Below, piece after piece: positions 1 through 9,028 of a DNA stretch of 64,000 nucleotides (the stretch's first letter is position 1; every line of letters begins with the position of its first letter). Under the pieces are notes generated by a model that worked only from the letters and a program-made list of their open reading frames with translations, was not told the DNA's origin and made no database searches. A program made the translations under genes and the position numbers. This stretch comes from Candidatus Kapaibacterium sp. (lineage in GTDB: Bacteria > Bacteroidota > Ignavibacteria > Kapaibacteriales > UBA2268): NCBI GenBank assembly GCA_026418625.1, contig JAOABA010000046.1, forward strand, positions 20,568 to 84,567, read 5' to 3'.

Positions 1-3000
1 CACTACCTATTTCAATAGTTGATTCAATTACTTTAAGAATATCGCCGTTGTATTTGATATAAACATCAAGTTCTTTAGCTTTTGCCATACTGATATCATT
101 TGTGCCTTCAAGCTCAATCATTATTGGTATAGGATCACCGATTGTGGGCCATACTCTATTAATGTTTGGTTTAATCACAGATATCTTTGTGTTTCTTGTA
201 AAGCTAACAGCTTCGACAACTACTTCAGTAGTATCGTAAGGTTTACCTTCGATATTTGTGCTGAATATAACTTTAACTGTTTTTCTACCTACAACAAGTG
301 GCGCATATCCGATTTTTATTATTTTTACTTCACCGGATTTCATATCAAATCCTTGAGCATCGTAAGGATTTTCGAAGAATACATCATCTGCGTCGGGTTC
401 GAGTCTTATTGAATTAACTTTGAAATCACCTGAACCATAATTTTCGACTCTAACATTTAAAGTAGTATTGGTTCCGATGCAAATTAGTGCTTGATCTCCA
501 CTGACTCTCATAAATTGAGAAATTCCATAGCCCGTCCAGTTGGATGTTACTTCGAATTCGGCATCGCTAACAGTAGTTATTGAGGCAGTAGCAGGACCGA
601 TATGAGTAGCAACAAAGTCAGCGTCAAACTCAATATATTCGCCGGGTTGTAATGTTACCGGTAGGTTTAAAGCTGCTTTGTTAAATCTAAAGCCTTCGGT
701 TCCATAATTTACTCCATCGGTTGAGATTGCACCCGGAGGATTAACAATCAAATCAGTTATAGTAACAGCATCTTCCCATTGATATCTTGTATTGGTTATT
801 CTTATGGTTCTTGTTTGTTTCTTAGCAAAATCATTAACTATTGTTGTGTCAAAATCATAATCTGATGTTGAGATTACAGGAACAATACCAATACCTTCGA
901 GGACTGACTTAGTTTTGCTATCCGCAGAATTTTCGAATGCAAATTCAACATAATGCTTTCCAACAACTTTTGGATTGAACACGACTGGTGTGTATAGCTC
1001 TTCTTTTGGTTGAAGAACAAGATTTAAATATTTAGTTCTATCAAATTCAAAAGCTTCAGGATTTTGAGCACCCGGCTGTTGAATAAGACTTGTTACAGAG
1101 ACCTGTTCAGTTCCAGTATTAATAACAGTCAATATTGGGAAATTGTTATCAGCTGGATATGGTCCGTCATTATTGAAATTAGGTCTGTTAATTCTTCTCT
1201 TGCCCCAGTCATAAGAATTTGAAGCAAGTCCGGGAGCTATACCACAACCAAATATAACACAAATGCTATCAATTTGTCTTGCATCGTTGAAGAATACTAT
1301 TTGATCGGGGTAATCCCGTTCTGCTGTAGGAGCAAAATAGACATTAAATATGAATGATTTCTTCGGTTCGATGACAATTGGTGTTGCTAAAAGTCCATTA
1401 ACATCAACAGGTGGTAAGTCAGTTGAATATACTGGGTCTGTTGGACCTTTATAACCAGTGATAACGAGATCAACAGAACCTGAGTTTGTTATTGTGAACG
1501 GTTTATTAACTGGTGGTCTGTTGATAGTCAAACAACCGAAATTAACATCCGTTACCTCTATTACTGGTTCCCCAACTTTTGCTTCGACTCTTGATTTATA
1601 GGCAAAGAAGCAAGTATCGCCAATACCAATTGAATCTGCGAAGCTACCTTCTTGTGTGGCTGTGAATTCAATTGTAAAGTCAATAGCTTGTTTAGGTCCT
1701 AACCAATATGGAAGAACAACATTAGGTGGTAAAATTAGTTTAAATCCTTCATTACCGCTTTTTAACTTGATTTCTGTCAACTTAACAGGTGAGGTTTCAG
1801 ATTCATTAATTGCCTGAAATTGTGCTGATCTCGTTTCACCAATTTTTAAGGTTCCAAAATTAAATTTGTCAGGTTTAATAGCTAATTTGATAGCTTTATA
1901 AAATACTGTTATAGTAGTATCATTACCACGTCTATCGGAAAAGACAATAACAGCTTTAGCATCTTTTTCAAGATCAACAACTTTAAGCGACCAATTGGTT
2001 GTTCTTGTTTCACCCGGTATGAATTCATCATAATCTAAGATATAATTATAGCTTTCGGTAGCATCAAGAACAATCATAGAAAGGTTTGAACGAATTTTTG
2101 CATCATCTGGCATATCAGTAACAGTAGCTCCTTTTACAGTTCCATCACATTGAACAATCCATTTTGGATTTGGTGGAACTGTATCTGGTTTCTCTAAGTC
2201 TGCCAAAGCAGCGCTTGTTGGGAAGCCATAAGAGTCATAACTTGAATATCCAAATGAATAGGCAGCAAATGGTCTTTTTGCTCTGATTTTATAAACACCA
2301 TCACCGGGAAGAGTAATGGTTTTTAAAGCGTATTTTCTTCCTTCTACATTGTAATTAAATAATTCATCAATGCCGGGGAATCTTGATCTCAATGGACGCC
2401 AAACAAATTGACCGCCTTGAACCTGAGCAAATTCCATATCAATCGGCATCATACCAAGTGAGTCGGCTTCATAAACCAAGTTGATATAGTTTTCAGGGAA
2501 TGCATCTCCACCCATAATACCGGGAGTGCAGAAAGTTATTTCTTTTTGGTATTGCTGCAAAGGTGTTATAACCATAACAAATGGGTCACTATTTGGATGG
2601 GGATAACCATCTTCCTGAACACCGGTATTATATAATGTAACACCTATTGGTTTATCACCAGATATAACTACTGAACGTGGAGTTTGTCCAAGTGGAACCA
2701 TTCTCATATCCAAGAAAGCTCTTCCTTCAATACCGCCAGCATCTGGTAAAAATCCAATCTGTGCACCGTCTTTATAAATTCTAGTATTAGGTTCTTTTGC
2801 AAATATCTTTATTGGAGATGAGTGTTTTCTTTTTGGCACTTTTGGAACGTGGTAATCAGTTCCCCAAGTGAATGTTGGAATGTCCATCTCAACTGTGTAA
2901 TCGCACCATTGATTACCTGTTGGAATGTTATTACATTGATTTCCAGTAACAAGAGCAACAGGTTTGTTTGCAACTACTTTACTTCCAGAAAGTTCAGCTT

Positions 3001-3721
3001 CATCAGCATCAGTTGAAAACATCCAAACATCGCCTTTCATAAGAATTGCTTCTTTTGTTTGACCGGGTCTCATACCTCCGGCAGTTCTTGTAACAGAGTT
3101 ACCACCTAAAGTAAATCTAACTCTTGTATCGTCATAAGCTGCAACTATTCCGCAGGTATTGGGAAGTTTGTAATTCCAAACAGCTCGGAACATAGCATCT
3201 ACCTTATGACCAGCAACAATATATTCTTTGCCAAGTGAGGAAACGGGTATAGCAAGAAAACCATCGCTAGTATAACGGTATCGGACAACACAATATACCA
3301 CCATCGGGTCATTGGCATAAACGTGGATGCCTGATCCCGGATATACTTGCTCAGGAACGTTTGGATCACGACCTGCTTTAGTATAGGCTTGACCAATGGT
3401 TGGTGTTATATTGAATTCTATAACATCGTTTGGAATTGTCATTCTTGATCTTAAGAAACCTTTTCCGGGAACTTCAACGGTAACTAAAGTTTTAACCGGA
3501 GAGGTTACAAAAATCTTGATAAAGTTACTGAATCCATAACTTTCATCCTCAAAGCAAGGTGGTATAGTAAACCAGAAATCCTTACCTACGTTGTTTGCTC
3601 CAAGCATTTTAGGAAGACTGCTTTTTATATCTTCCTCATTGACTTCACTTAATGCTATTTTGGGAATAATTATCCCTATGAGCAAAAACATAAAGAGGAC
3701 TATTCGTAAATTCTTCTTCAT
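1..3721 (-). CDS. Secreted IgGFc-binding-domain protein with anchor-type repeats (3' end off window)
   Basis: The frame is open from an ATG at 3721 to the window edge, about 1240 codons without a stop, so the C-terminus is missing. A signal peptide (MKKNLRIVLFMFLLIGI...) is followed at roughly residues 45-400 by an IgGFc-binding-protein-like region containing VTGNQCNNIPTGNQWCDYTV. From about residue 610 onward come tandem beta-sandwich segments of the choice-of-anchor-D/HYDIN type (FNFGTLKIGETRS; VNFGCLTINRPPVNKPFTI). From about residue 1180 a cohesin-like module begins, resembling those in the T9SS proteins at 49.8-57 kb. A strong Shine-Dalgarno (TTTTGGAGGAATTT) precedes the ATG. A T9SS sorting domain beyond the left edge is likely by analogy but not visible. 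Probable role: exported surface or matrix protein; ligand unknown. Confidence 0.8.
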   Translation of the reverse strand, partial: MKKNLRIVLFMFLLIGIIIPKIALSEVNEEDIKSSLPKMLGANNVGKDFWFTIPPCFEDESYGFSNFIKIFVTSPVKTLVTVEVPGKGFLRSRMTIPNDVIEFNITPTIGQAYTKAGRDPNVPEQVYPGSGIHVYANDPMVVYCVVRYRYTSDGFLAIPVSSLGKEYIVAGHKVDAMFRAVWNYKLPNTCGIVAAYDDTRVRFTLGGNSVTRTAGGMRPGQTKEAILMKGDVWMFSTDADEAELSGSKVVANKPVALVTGNQCNNIPTGNQWCDYTVEMDIPTFTWGTDYHVPKVPKRKHSSPIKIFAKEPNTRIYKDGAQIGFLPDAGGIEGRAFLDMRMVPLGQTPRSVVISGDKPIGVTLYNTGVQEDGYPHPNSDPFVMVITPLQQYQKEITFCTPGIMGGDAFPENYINLVYEADSLGMMPIDMEFAQVQGGQFVWRPLRSRFPGIDELFNYNVEGRKYALKTITLPGDGVYKIRAKRPFAAYSFGYSSYDSYGFPTSAALADLEKPDTVPPNPKWIVQCDGTVKGATVTDMPDDAKIRSNLSMIVLDATESYNYILDYDEFIPGETRTTNWSLKVVDLEKDAKAVIVFSDRRGNDTTITVFYKAIKLAIKPDKFNFGTLKIGETRSAQFQAINESETSPVKLTEIKLKSGNEGFKLILPPNVVLPYWLGPKQAIDFTIEFTATQEGSFADSIGIGDTCFFAYKSRVEAKVGEPVIEVTDVNFGCLTINRPPVNKPFTITNSGSVDLVITGYKGPTDPVYSTDLPPVDVNGLLATPIVIEPKKSFIFNVYFAPTAERDYPDQIVFFNDARQIDSICVIFGCGIAPGLASNSYDWGKRRINRPNFNNDGPYPADNNFPILTVINTGTEQVSVTSLIQQPGAQNPEAFEFDRTKYLNLVLQPKEELYTPVVFNPKVVGKHYVEFAFENSADSKTKSVLEGIGIVPVISTSDYDFDTTIVNDFAKKQTRTIRITNTRYQWEDAVTITDLIVNPPGAISTDGVNYGTEGFRFNKAALNLPVTLQPGEYIEFDADFVATHIGPATASITTVSDAEFEVTSNWTGYGISQFMRVSGDQALICIGTNTTLNVRVENYGSGDFKVNSIRLEPDADDVFFENPYDAQGFDMKSGEVKIIKIGYAPLVVGRKTVKVIFSTNIEGKPYDTTEVVVEAVSFTRNTKISVIKPNINRVWPTIGDPIPIMIELEGTNDISMAKAKELDVYIKYNGDILKVIESTIEIGS

Positions 3722-3775
3722 AAATTCCTCCAAAAGTTAAATAAAATTAATTGAGTTTTCATAGTTTATTATCGT

Positions 3776-3783
3776 CAAATATA
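3776..3783 (-). promoter_or_regulatory. Candidate -7 promoter element (TATATTTG)
   Basis: On the minus strand the octamer TATATTTG fits the Bacteroidota -7 consensus TAnnTTTG and lies about 55 bases upstream of the IgGFc-domain gene start. A TTTG lies upstream, but its spacing (about 14 bases) is shorter than the usual 19-21, so the -33 element is doubtful. Confidence 0.3.
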
Positions 3784-3911
3784 AATAATTTTCTTAACAA
3801 ATTATTGTATTTTATTGCTAACACCTAAATTTTTTTATCTAAGTAATAGTATTAACAACTCAAAGTAACGAATGTTACAAAAAAAATAAAAAAATTTAAT
3901 TTTTTTATTAA

Positions 3912-5102
3912 TCAAATTAAGCCTAAGTCTTTACCAGCGATTTTGAAAGCCTCTAAAATCTGCTCAAGATGAATATCTTCGTGAGTTGCCATATAACTTG
4001 TTCGCATCATACTCATATTCGGTGGCACTCCCGGTGGAATAAAAGCATTAACGAACACACCTAAATCAAAAAGTTTCCTCCAAAATAGAAAGGCTTTATC
4101 AACATCACCAACAATAACGGGCACTATAGCTGTTTCGTGCTCAACGATGGTAAATCCTAACTCTTTAAATCCTTTCCTCATTTTATTAGAGTTTGAAATT
4201 AGTTTTTCAACTCTCCAAGGTTCTTCTATTAATAAATCAAGTGATGCTAAAGCAGCCGCACAAGATGCTGGTGTCGGGCTTGCACTAAAAATAATAGCAG
4301 GGGAGTGGTGCTTTAGGTAGTTAGTTACTCTTTCTGGACCAGCTACAAAGCCGCCAAGTGAGGAAAATGTTTTTGAAAATGTTCCCATTACCAAATCAGT
4401 TTCTGCTTCTTTTCCATAATGTGAAGGTGTGCCACGACCACCTTTTCCAATAACACCTACAGCGTGAGCATCATCAACAAGAATTCTTGCTCCATATTTT
4501 CTTGCTACTTTGATGAGGTTGGGTAAATCTACAATTTCTCCAGTAACCGAAAAAACTCCATCAGTAACGATAAATTTTCCAGCTGATTCTGGAATTTTTG
4601 AAAGGGTTTTTTCAAGGTCTTCCATATCATTGTGCTTATACCTTACGAACTCGGCAAAACCTCCTTTAGCCATCATTGCACCGTTGACTATACAGGCGTG
4701 ATTTTCTTTATCGGAAACCACATAATCACCTTTTGAAGCGAGAGTAGAAATCACACCGATGGCTGTCTGGTAGCCAGTGCTAAATAATAATACTGATTCG
4801 TAGCCGAGAAATTCAGCTAACCTTCGTTCTAATTCAATGTGTAAATCAACAGTTCCGGTTAAATATCTCGAGCCTGAACAGCCAGTTCCATATTTTTTTA
4901 TGGCGTTCATCGAGGCTTCTTTTACTCTTGGGTGAGCAGTTAAACCCAAATAATTATTTGAGCCGGCCATAATAAATTTTCGTCCTTCTATTCTCACAAC
5001 GGGTCCCTCATTTTCTTCGATTGCTCTGAAATAGGGGTATAAACCCATTGCTTTTACTTCGTCGGCTCTGACAAAACTATAACACTTTTCAAATAAATCC
5101 AC
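3912..5102 (-). CDS. Serine palmitoyltransferase-like alpha-oxoamine synthase (PLP-dependent)
   Basis: This 396-residue fold-type I PLP enzyme belongs to the alpha-oxoamine synthase family (serine palmitoyltransferase, KBL, BioF). The PLP lysine is in [24 protein letters not shown] and the glycine-rich [12 protein letters not shown] are also present. [12 protein letters not shown] near the start and the ending ([11 protein letters not shown], then [10 protein letters not shown]) look most like Bacteroidota serine palmitoyltransferases, which condense serine with an acyl thioester to start sphingolipid synthesis; 8-amino-7-oxononanoate synthase is the main alternative. The start is GTG, immediately after an in-frame stop and preceded by GGAG, so no longer start is possible. 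It lies 120 bases after ybbR on the same strand. No other biotin or sphingolipid gene is nearby. Confidence 0.82.
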   Translation of the reverse strand: MDLFEKCYSFVRADEVKAMGLYPYFRAIEENEGPVVRIEGRKFIMAGSNNYLGLTAHPRVKEASMNAIKKYGTGCSGSRYLTGTVDLHIELERRLAEFLGYESVLLFSTGYQTAIGVISTLASKGDYVVSDKENHACIVNGAMMAKGGFAEFVRYKHNDMEDLEKTLSKIPESAGKFIVTDGVFSVTGEIVDLPNLIKVARKYGARILVDDAHAVGVIGKGGRGTPSHYGKEAETDLVMGTFSKTFSSLGGFVAGPERVTNYLKHHSPAIIFSASPTPASCAAALASLDLLIEEPWRVEKLISNSNKMRKGFKELGFTIVEHETAIVPVIVGDVDKAFLFWRKLFDLGVFVNAFIPPGVPPNMSMMRTSYMATHEDIHLEQILEAFKIAGKDLGLI

Positions 5103-5222
5103 TTATTCTCCAAATAAATTAATAAAGTTGTAAAAAATATTTTTTAGCAATGACAAATATTATAAAAAATATCAGCATTTCAAAATTTAATATGACTAAT
5201 TACTTGATTATTATTGATTTTT

Positions 5223-6200
5223 TTATTTGACATAATGATAAACGTAGCTTGGTTCAATTGATAATACTTTAAAATTTTCGGGAACACTTATTTCGGGGAT
5301 TAAAACACCAGTATTATCATTTAATATTTGGTAATAATCTAAACTTAAATTAATATCTCTTGGATTAATTTTTGTGATTAAATCTATACCACTTCTTATT
5401 GTAACTTTAAATTTGTTTGGAATTAAAATATGGTTGTCTCCTAAATCTCTTCCTTTTATCGCAATTGGAACATCAAAAAAAGTCATTTCTGCAATTTGTT
5501 GAATATCTCCACTGACTTTAACCTCTTTTTGGGATAGAGTTATAATGTTCGAAAGAGTATCTTTCAGTGGAACTTCGAATATGAATGGTTCGTCAACTTC
5601 AGTGAAGACCCTTTCTTCGGTTGTCCAATACTGAATCTGATTAATAATTTTTTCATTTCCTTTGATATTAATTATGTCTGGATTTACTTTTAGTTTTCCA
5701 ATTAATAAAAATCCATCTTTTGGTATGACTTTGACTCTCGGTTTGACCTCGATAGAGCTAATGCTGATTTTTCCTAATCTTATTGTTATAGGTGGTGAAT
5801 TCGTAGAGACCGCCCTTGCATTCCCTAAAAATTTAACATTATCAATCAAATCATTTCTGGATATTTGATAAATTGTGTCAATATCCTTATTTGATAAATC
5901 TATAACTATCTCATAAGTTGGGTTAATGAACATAAGGTTAAAAAGTTGCCAACCGTTGCCTTTTACTTCTATTGGGACTTCTTTAATAAATCTTTCCTTG
6001 CCAGTTAATTCGATTGACCAATTTTCTGAAGTAATTATTTTTAGTGGAATTTTGATTGTAGTATAAAATTCCTGATTCAAATTAGTATAGAACCATAATG
6101 CGATAGCGAATAGAAAAGCTCCAATAATAGCTTTTTTACCTGTAATTTTTGTAAAGCTTTTACCCAAAAAATTCGGTAAAGTATTTTTTTTATTTTCCAC
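5223..6200 (-). CDS. YbbR-like domain protein (CdaR type)
   Basis: This 325-residue protein has a short cytoplasmic N-terminus, one membrane segment (about residues 23-41, IIGAFLFAIALWFYTNLNQ) and an extracytoplasmic region made of repeated beta-rich YbbR-like units with I..LP..I.VKG-type strands. YbbR/CdaR proteins bind and regulate diadenylate cyclase in Firmicutes, and similar single-pass proteins occur across Bacteroidota. No cdaA is in this window. The GTG start abuts the dnaG stop with no spacer, so the two are almost certainly co-translated as the last genes of the folate/primase operon. The family assignment rests on architecture and weak repeats, and the function here is inferred. 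Confidence 0.62.
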   Translation of the reverse strand: MENKKNTLPNFLGKSFTKITGKKAIIGAFLFAIALWFYTNLNQEFYTTIKIPLKIITSENWSIELTGKERFIKEVPIEVKGNGWQLFNLMFINPTYEIVIDLSNKDIDTIYQISRNDLIDNVKFLGNARAVSTNSPPITIRLGKISISSIEVKPRVKVIPKDGFLLIGKLKVNPDIINIKGNEKIINQIQYWTTEERVFTEVDEPFIFEVPLKDTLSNIITLSQKEVKVSGDIQQIAEMTFFDVPIAIKGRDLGDNHILIPNKFKVTIRSGIDLITKINPRDINLSLDYYQILNDNTGVLIPEISVPENFKVLSIEPSYVYHYVK

Positions 6201-8111
6201 TTAATTCGTTTCGAATATTTTCAAAATTTGTGCTTTTTTCTTGAACAATTTATCAATATTTTTTAATAATTCTTTTTGCTGTTCAAAGTCAATTTCTTTT
6301 ATTTTGGATTTTAACTCTTTTAACTCTCTGTCAATTCTTATAATTTCCATATTTAGGTAAGCATCAGTCAGTGGTTTAATAGAGTCAGTAGTTTTCAAAC
6401 CTCTTATATAATCTTTCCAATTCGAACTTGCTTGTTCATTGATTAAAGCATCCTCTTTCAAGATTAGTTCAAGTAACAGACTTTTTTCAGACTGATTGTA
6501 ACTATTATCATCGTCATTTTCTAATAATTTTTCTGTAATTTTCTCTCCAGAGCTAATTATTTGAACTAATATTCTGAAAAGTCTTTCAGCTCTATTCGTA
6601 ATTAGACCACGTTTCAAAATTTTATATTTTTTATCTAATTCGTTTAAAATTTCTGGTTTCTTTAAGATATAATGAAGAATAATTTTTTCTTCAGGTAGTA
6701 TTTCTTCTTCTATTTCTTTTTTATCAGAATTGGTTTTTTCAAATGCTTTTGTTTGTTCGCCTTTGTTTTCGGTTCTTTGTAAATTAGTATGAGTCTCTTT
6801 GGATTTTTCTTTTGTTTCTAACTTATTTTTTTCGCTGTAAATAGCTTCTAACTGTTTTTCGGTTAAGTTCAATGAAGAAGCAATCTTGGAAATATAAATA
6901 TCGTGCTGCAGTCTATCTGGAATTTTTGTAATTAAATCAAGCAGATATCTTATTAATTCAGCTTTTTCAGTTGGGGAATTAATATTAGTTTGTTTTCTTT
7001 TTATTTCAATAATAAATTCAATAAAATCAATAGCTTCGTCCAGATATTTTGAAAATAGCTGCTTGCCGTGTTTTCTTATTAAACTATCTGGGTCTTCACC
7101 TTTTGGAAGAAGGACAATAAAAATTTCGAAACCCTGCCTGATAGCAAGTTCTAAGCCTCTTTCAGTGGCTTTTATTCCAGCTTCATCAGCATCATAAACG
7201 AAATAAATTTTCTTGCAATATGATTTTAAAATTGTAAGTTGATCATTAGTTAAGGCTGTTCCGCTCGATGAAATACTATTTTTGAAGCCAGCTTGATGAA
7301 GCGAAATAACATCAGCATACCCCTCGACCATAATTGCATATTTTTTTGAACGAATTTCATTCTTTGCTTGAAACAGCCCGTAAAGAGTTTTGCTTTTATC
7401 GTAAACTAAAGTCTGAGGTGTGTTAATATATTTTGGTTGATCCTTGTCGTCAGTTAGTATTCTTGCTCCGAAGCCAATTACTTTGCCAAATTTGTCCTGA
7501 ATTGGGAACATAGCCCTGCCTCTGAATCTGTCGTAATAAGTTCCATTTTCTTCATTTTTAACAAGCAAACCAGATTCAGCAATCAAGGTTTCTTCATAAC
7601 CCTGTTTCTTCAGAAGTTTAAGAATTTCATCCCAACTGTTGTTAGAGTAACCAAGGTAAAATTCTTTAATTGTTTCATCTTTATAGCCACGATTATGAAA
7701 ATAAGCCAGAACGGACTTTCCGGATGTTGTCATTAGCATTTTATGATAATGCTCATTAGCTTTTTCTAAAATTTCAAGTATTAAATCTCTTTTCGATAAT
7801 TGCTCATTATTTTTTTTAGACTTAGTTTCTTCTAAACGTATACCGGCTTTCGAAGCAAGAATTTTGAGGCTTTCCTGAAAACTATATCCATAATAATCCA
7901 TCATAAAGGTTAGGGCATTACCGGCTTTTCCGCATCCAAAGCATTTATAAATCGATTTTTCGGGAGAAACTGTGAAAGAAGGTGTTTTCTCTTGATGAAA
8001 GGGACAAAGTCCAATATAATTTGTCCCTCTTTTCCTAAGGTCAACAACCTCACCGATTACATCAACAATATCGGTAAGTTCAAGAACCTTATTTTTTATT
8101 TCTTCTTTCAT
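6201..8111 (-). CDS. dnaG: DNA primase
   Basis: DnaG synthesises RNA primers at the replication fork. The 636-residue protein has the CHC2 zinc finger at about residues 37-61 (CPFHQEKTPSFTV, then YKCFGCGKAGNA), the RNA-polymerase core, and a TOPRIM region with the acidic metal-binding motif VEGYADVISLHQAGF and later YDADEAG. The C-terminal third, after a charged linker near residues 430-480, is the expected divergent helicase-interaction domain. Length is normal for the family. It is the fourth gene of an operon, 15 bases after folK and directly abutting ybbR. rpoD and rpsU, the usual E. coli neighbours, are absent. Confidence 0.97.
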   Translation of the reverse strand: MKEEIKNKVLELTDIVDVIGEVVDLRKRGTNYIGLCPFHQEKTPSFTVSPEKSIYKCFGCGKAGNALTFMMDYYGYSFQESLKILASKAGIRLEETKSKKNNEQLSKRDLILEILEKANEHYHKMLMTTSGKSVLAYFHNRGYKDETIKEFYLGYSNNSWDEILKLLKKQGYEETLIAESGLLVKNEENGTYYDRFRGRAMFPIQDKFGKVIGFGARILTDDKDQPKYINTPQTLVYDKSKTLYGLFQAKNEIRSKKYAIMVEGYADVISLHQAGFKNSISSSGTALTNDQLTILKSYCKKIYFVYDADEAGIKATERGLELAIRQGFEIFIVLLPKGEDPDSLIRKHGKQLFSKYLDEAIDFIEFIIEIKRKQTNINSPTEKAELIRYLLDLITKIPDRLQHDIYISKIASSLNLTEKQLEAIYSEKNKLETKEKSKETHTNLQRTENKGEQTKAFEKTNSDKKEIEEEILPEEKIILHYILKKPEILNELDKKYKILKRGLITNRAERLFRILVQIISSGEKITEKLLENDDDNSYNQSEKSLLLELILKEDALINEQASSNWKDYIRGLKTTDSIKPLTDAYLNMEIIRIDRELKELKSKIKEIDFEQQKELLKNIDKLFKKKAQILKIFETN

Positions 8112-8126
8112 TATTAATCATAATTT

Positions 8127-8624
8127 TCAAAGTTCTAATTTATCAAAAATTAAAACTTGTGATTCATCAGGGCACTTTTTTAGCAATTGTTCAATATTTA
8201 AATTATAAACTGGATGAACGAATTCAGGAGTTAATTCAAAAATAGGTTCTAAAACAAATTTTCTTAAATGCATTCTTGGATGTGGAATAACTAAATCAGT
8301 TTCATCTATAATTTCATTATTGTAAAAAATAATATCTATATCAATTTCTCGCTCGTGCCATTTAGCTCGTTTTTTTCTACCTAAATCAATTTCTATAGCC
8401 TTACAGAGTTGCATTAAATCATTTGCTTTAAGTTCTGTTTTCGCTAAAATACAAAGATTTAAAAATTTTGGCTGATTGATAAAATCAACAGGGTCTGTCT
8501 CATATATCGAAGACAGTTTAATATTAGTTAACTTATTAGACGAAATAAGAGATTCAACAGCTTGTTTCAAATATTTTTTCCTATCACCAATATTTGAGCC
8601 AAGTGAGAGAATAACAGATTTCAA
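8127..8624 (-). CDS. folK: 2-amino-4-hydroxy-6-hydroxymethyldihydropteridine pyrophosphokinase
   Basis: FolK transfers pyrophosphate from ATP to hydroxymethyl-dihydropterin, the step before dihydropteroate synthase in folate synthesis. The 165 residues carry the family signatures: LSLGSNIGDR at the N-terminus, SSIYETDPVDFINQPKFLN, the catalytic KRAKWHEREIDIDIIFY block and the PHPRMHLRKFVLEP motif. The start is TTG; an in-frame stop lies three codons upstream and no ATG is available. It sits 20 bases after folB and 15 before dnaG in the same operon, placing consecutive folate-pathway enzymes side by side. Confidence 0.96.
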   Translation of the reverse strand: MKSVILSLGSNIGDRKKYLKQAVESLISSNKLTNIKLSSIYETDPVDFINQPKFLNLCILAKTELKANDLMQLCKAIEIDLGRKKRAKWHEREIDIDIIFYNNEIIDETDLVIPHPRMHLRKFVLEPIFELTPEFVHPVYNLNIEQLLKKCPDESQVLIFDKLEL

Positions 8625-8644
8625 TTTAATTTAAATAATTAAAA

Positions 8645-9028
8645 CTATTTACGTGTAATTGATTGTTCAGCTTCGATGTAACTCACGACATTCCTGATTG
8701 GAACATTCATTTTCCTTACCCTGACAGTGGCTTTTTCAATGTTTGGCATTTTTTCCATTACTTGATTTAAGATTTCGTTCGTAATTGTCTCGATAAGGTT
8801 GTAAGATTCCTCAGTAATAACATCTTCAATACAAACCATTGCTTCTTCATAATTAACAGCATAGTTAACGTCATCATTTATGATAGCTTCGGTGGCATTA
8901 TAATACAAATCCAAGTCAACTTCGTATTTGCCACCGAGAACTTGTTCTTCGGATTTTACTCCGTGGTATGCATAAAATACAGCATCTTTGATTGTTAACC
9001 TTGTTAGCGATGTTTCTTTCATAATCAT
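8645..9028 (-). CDS. folB: Dihydroneopterin aldolase
   Basis: FolB converts 7,8-dihydroneopterin to hydroxymethyl-dihydropterin and glycolaldehyde, supplying the substrate for the adjacent folK. The 127-residue protein contains FYAYHGVKSEEQVLGGKYEVD (first 20 residues quoted across two parts: FYAYHGVKSEEQ and VLGGKYEVD), the NYEEAMVCIEDVI helix and the conserved lysine strand ATVRVRKMNVPI. The ATG at 9028 overlaps the stop of the upstream lipoprotein gene by four bases (ATGA), indicating translational coupling; a second ATG two codons later is also possible. Confidence 0.93.
   Translation of the reverse strand: MIMKETSLTRLTIKDAVFYAYHGVKSEEQVLGGKYEVDLDLYYNATEAIINDDVNYAVNYEEAMVCIEDVITEESYNLIETITNEILNQVMEKMPNIEKATVRVRKMNVPIRNVVSYIEAEQSITRK

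Noticed and set aside
3864..3878. GTAAC-GAAT-GTTAC hairpin as a terminator for the spt-like gene or an operator
   Set aside because: It is upstream of the partial gene and not after spt in reading direction for a T run; five-base arms are within chance.
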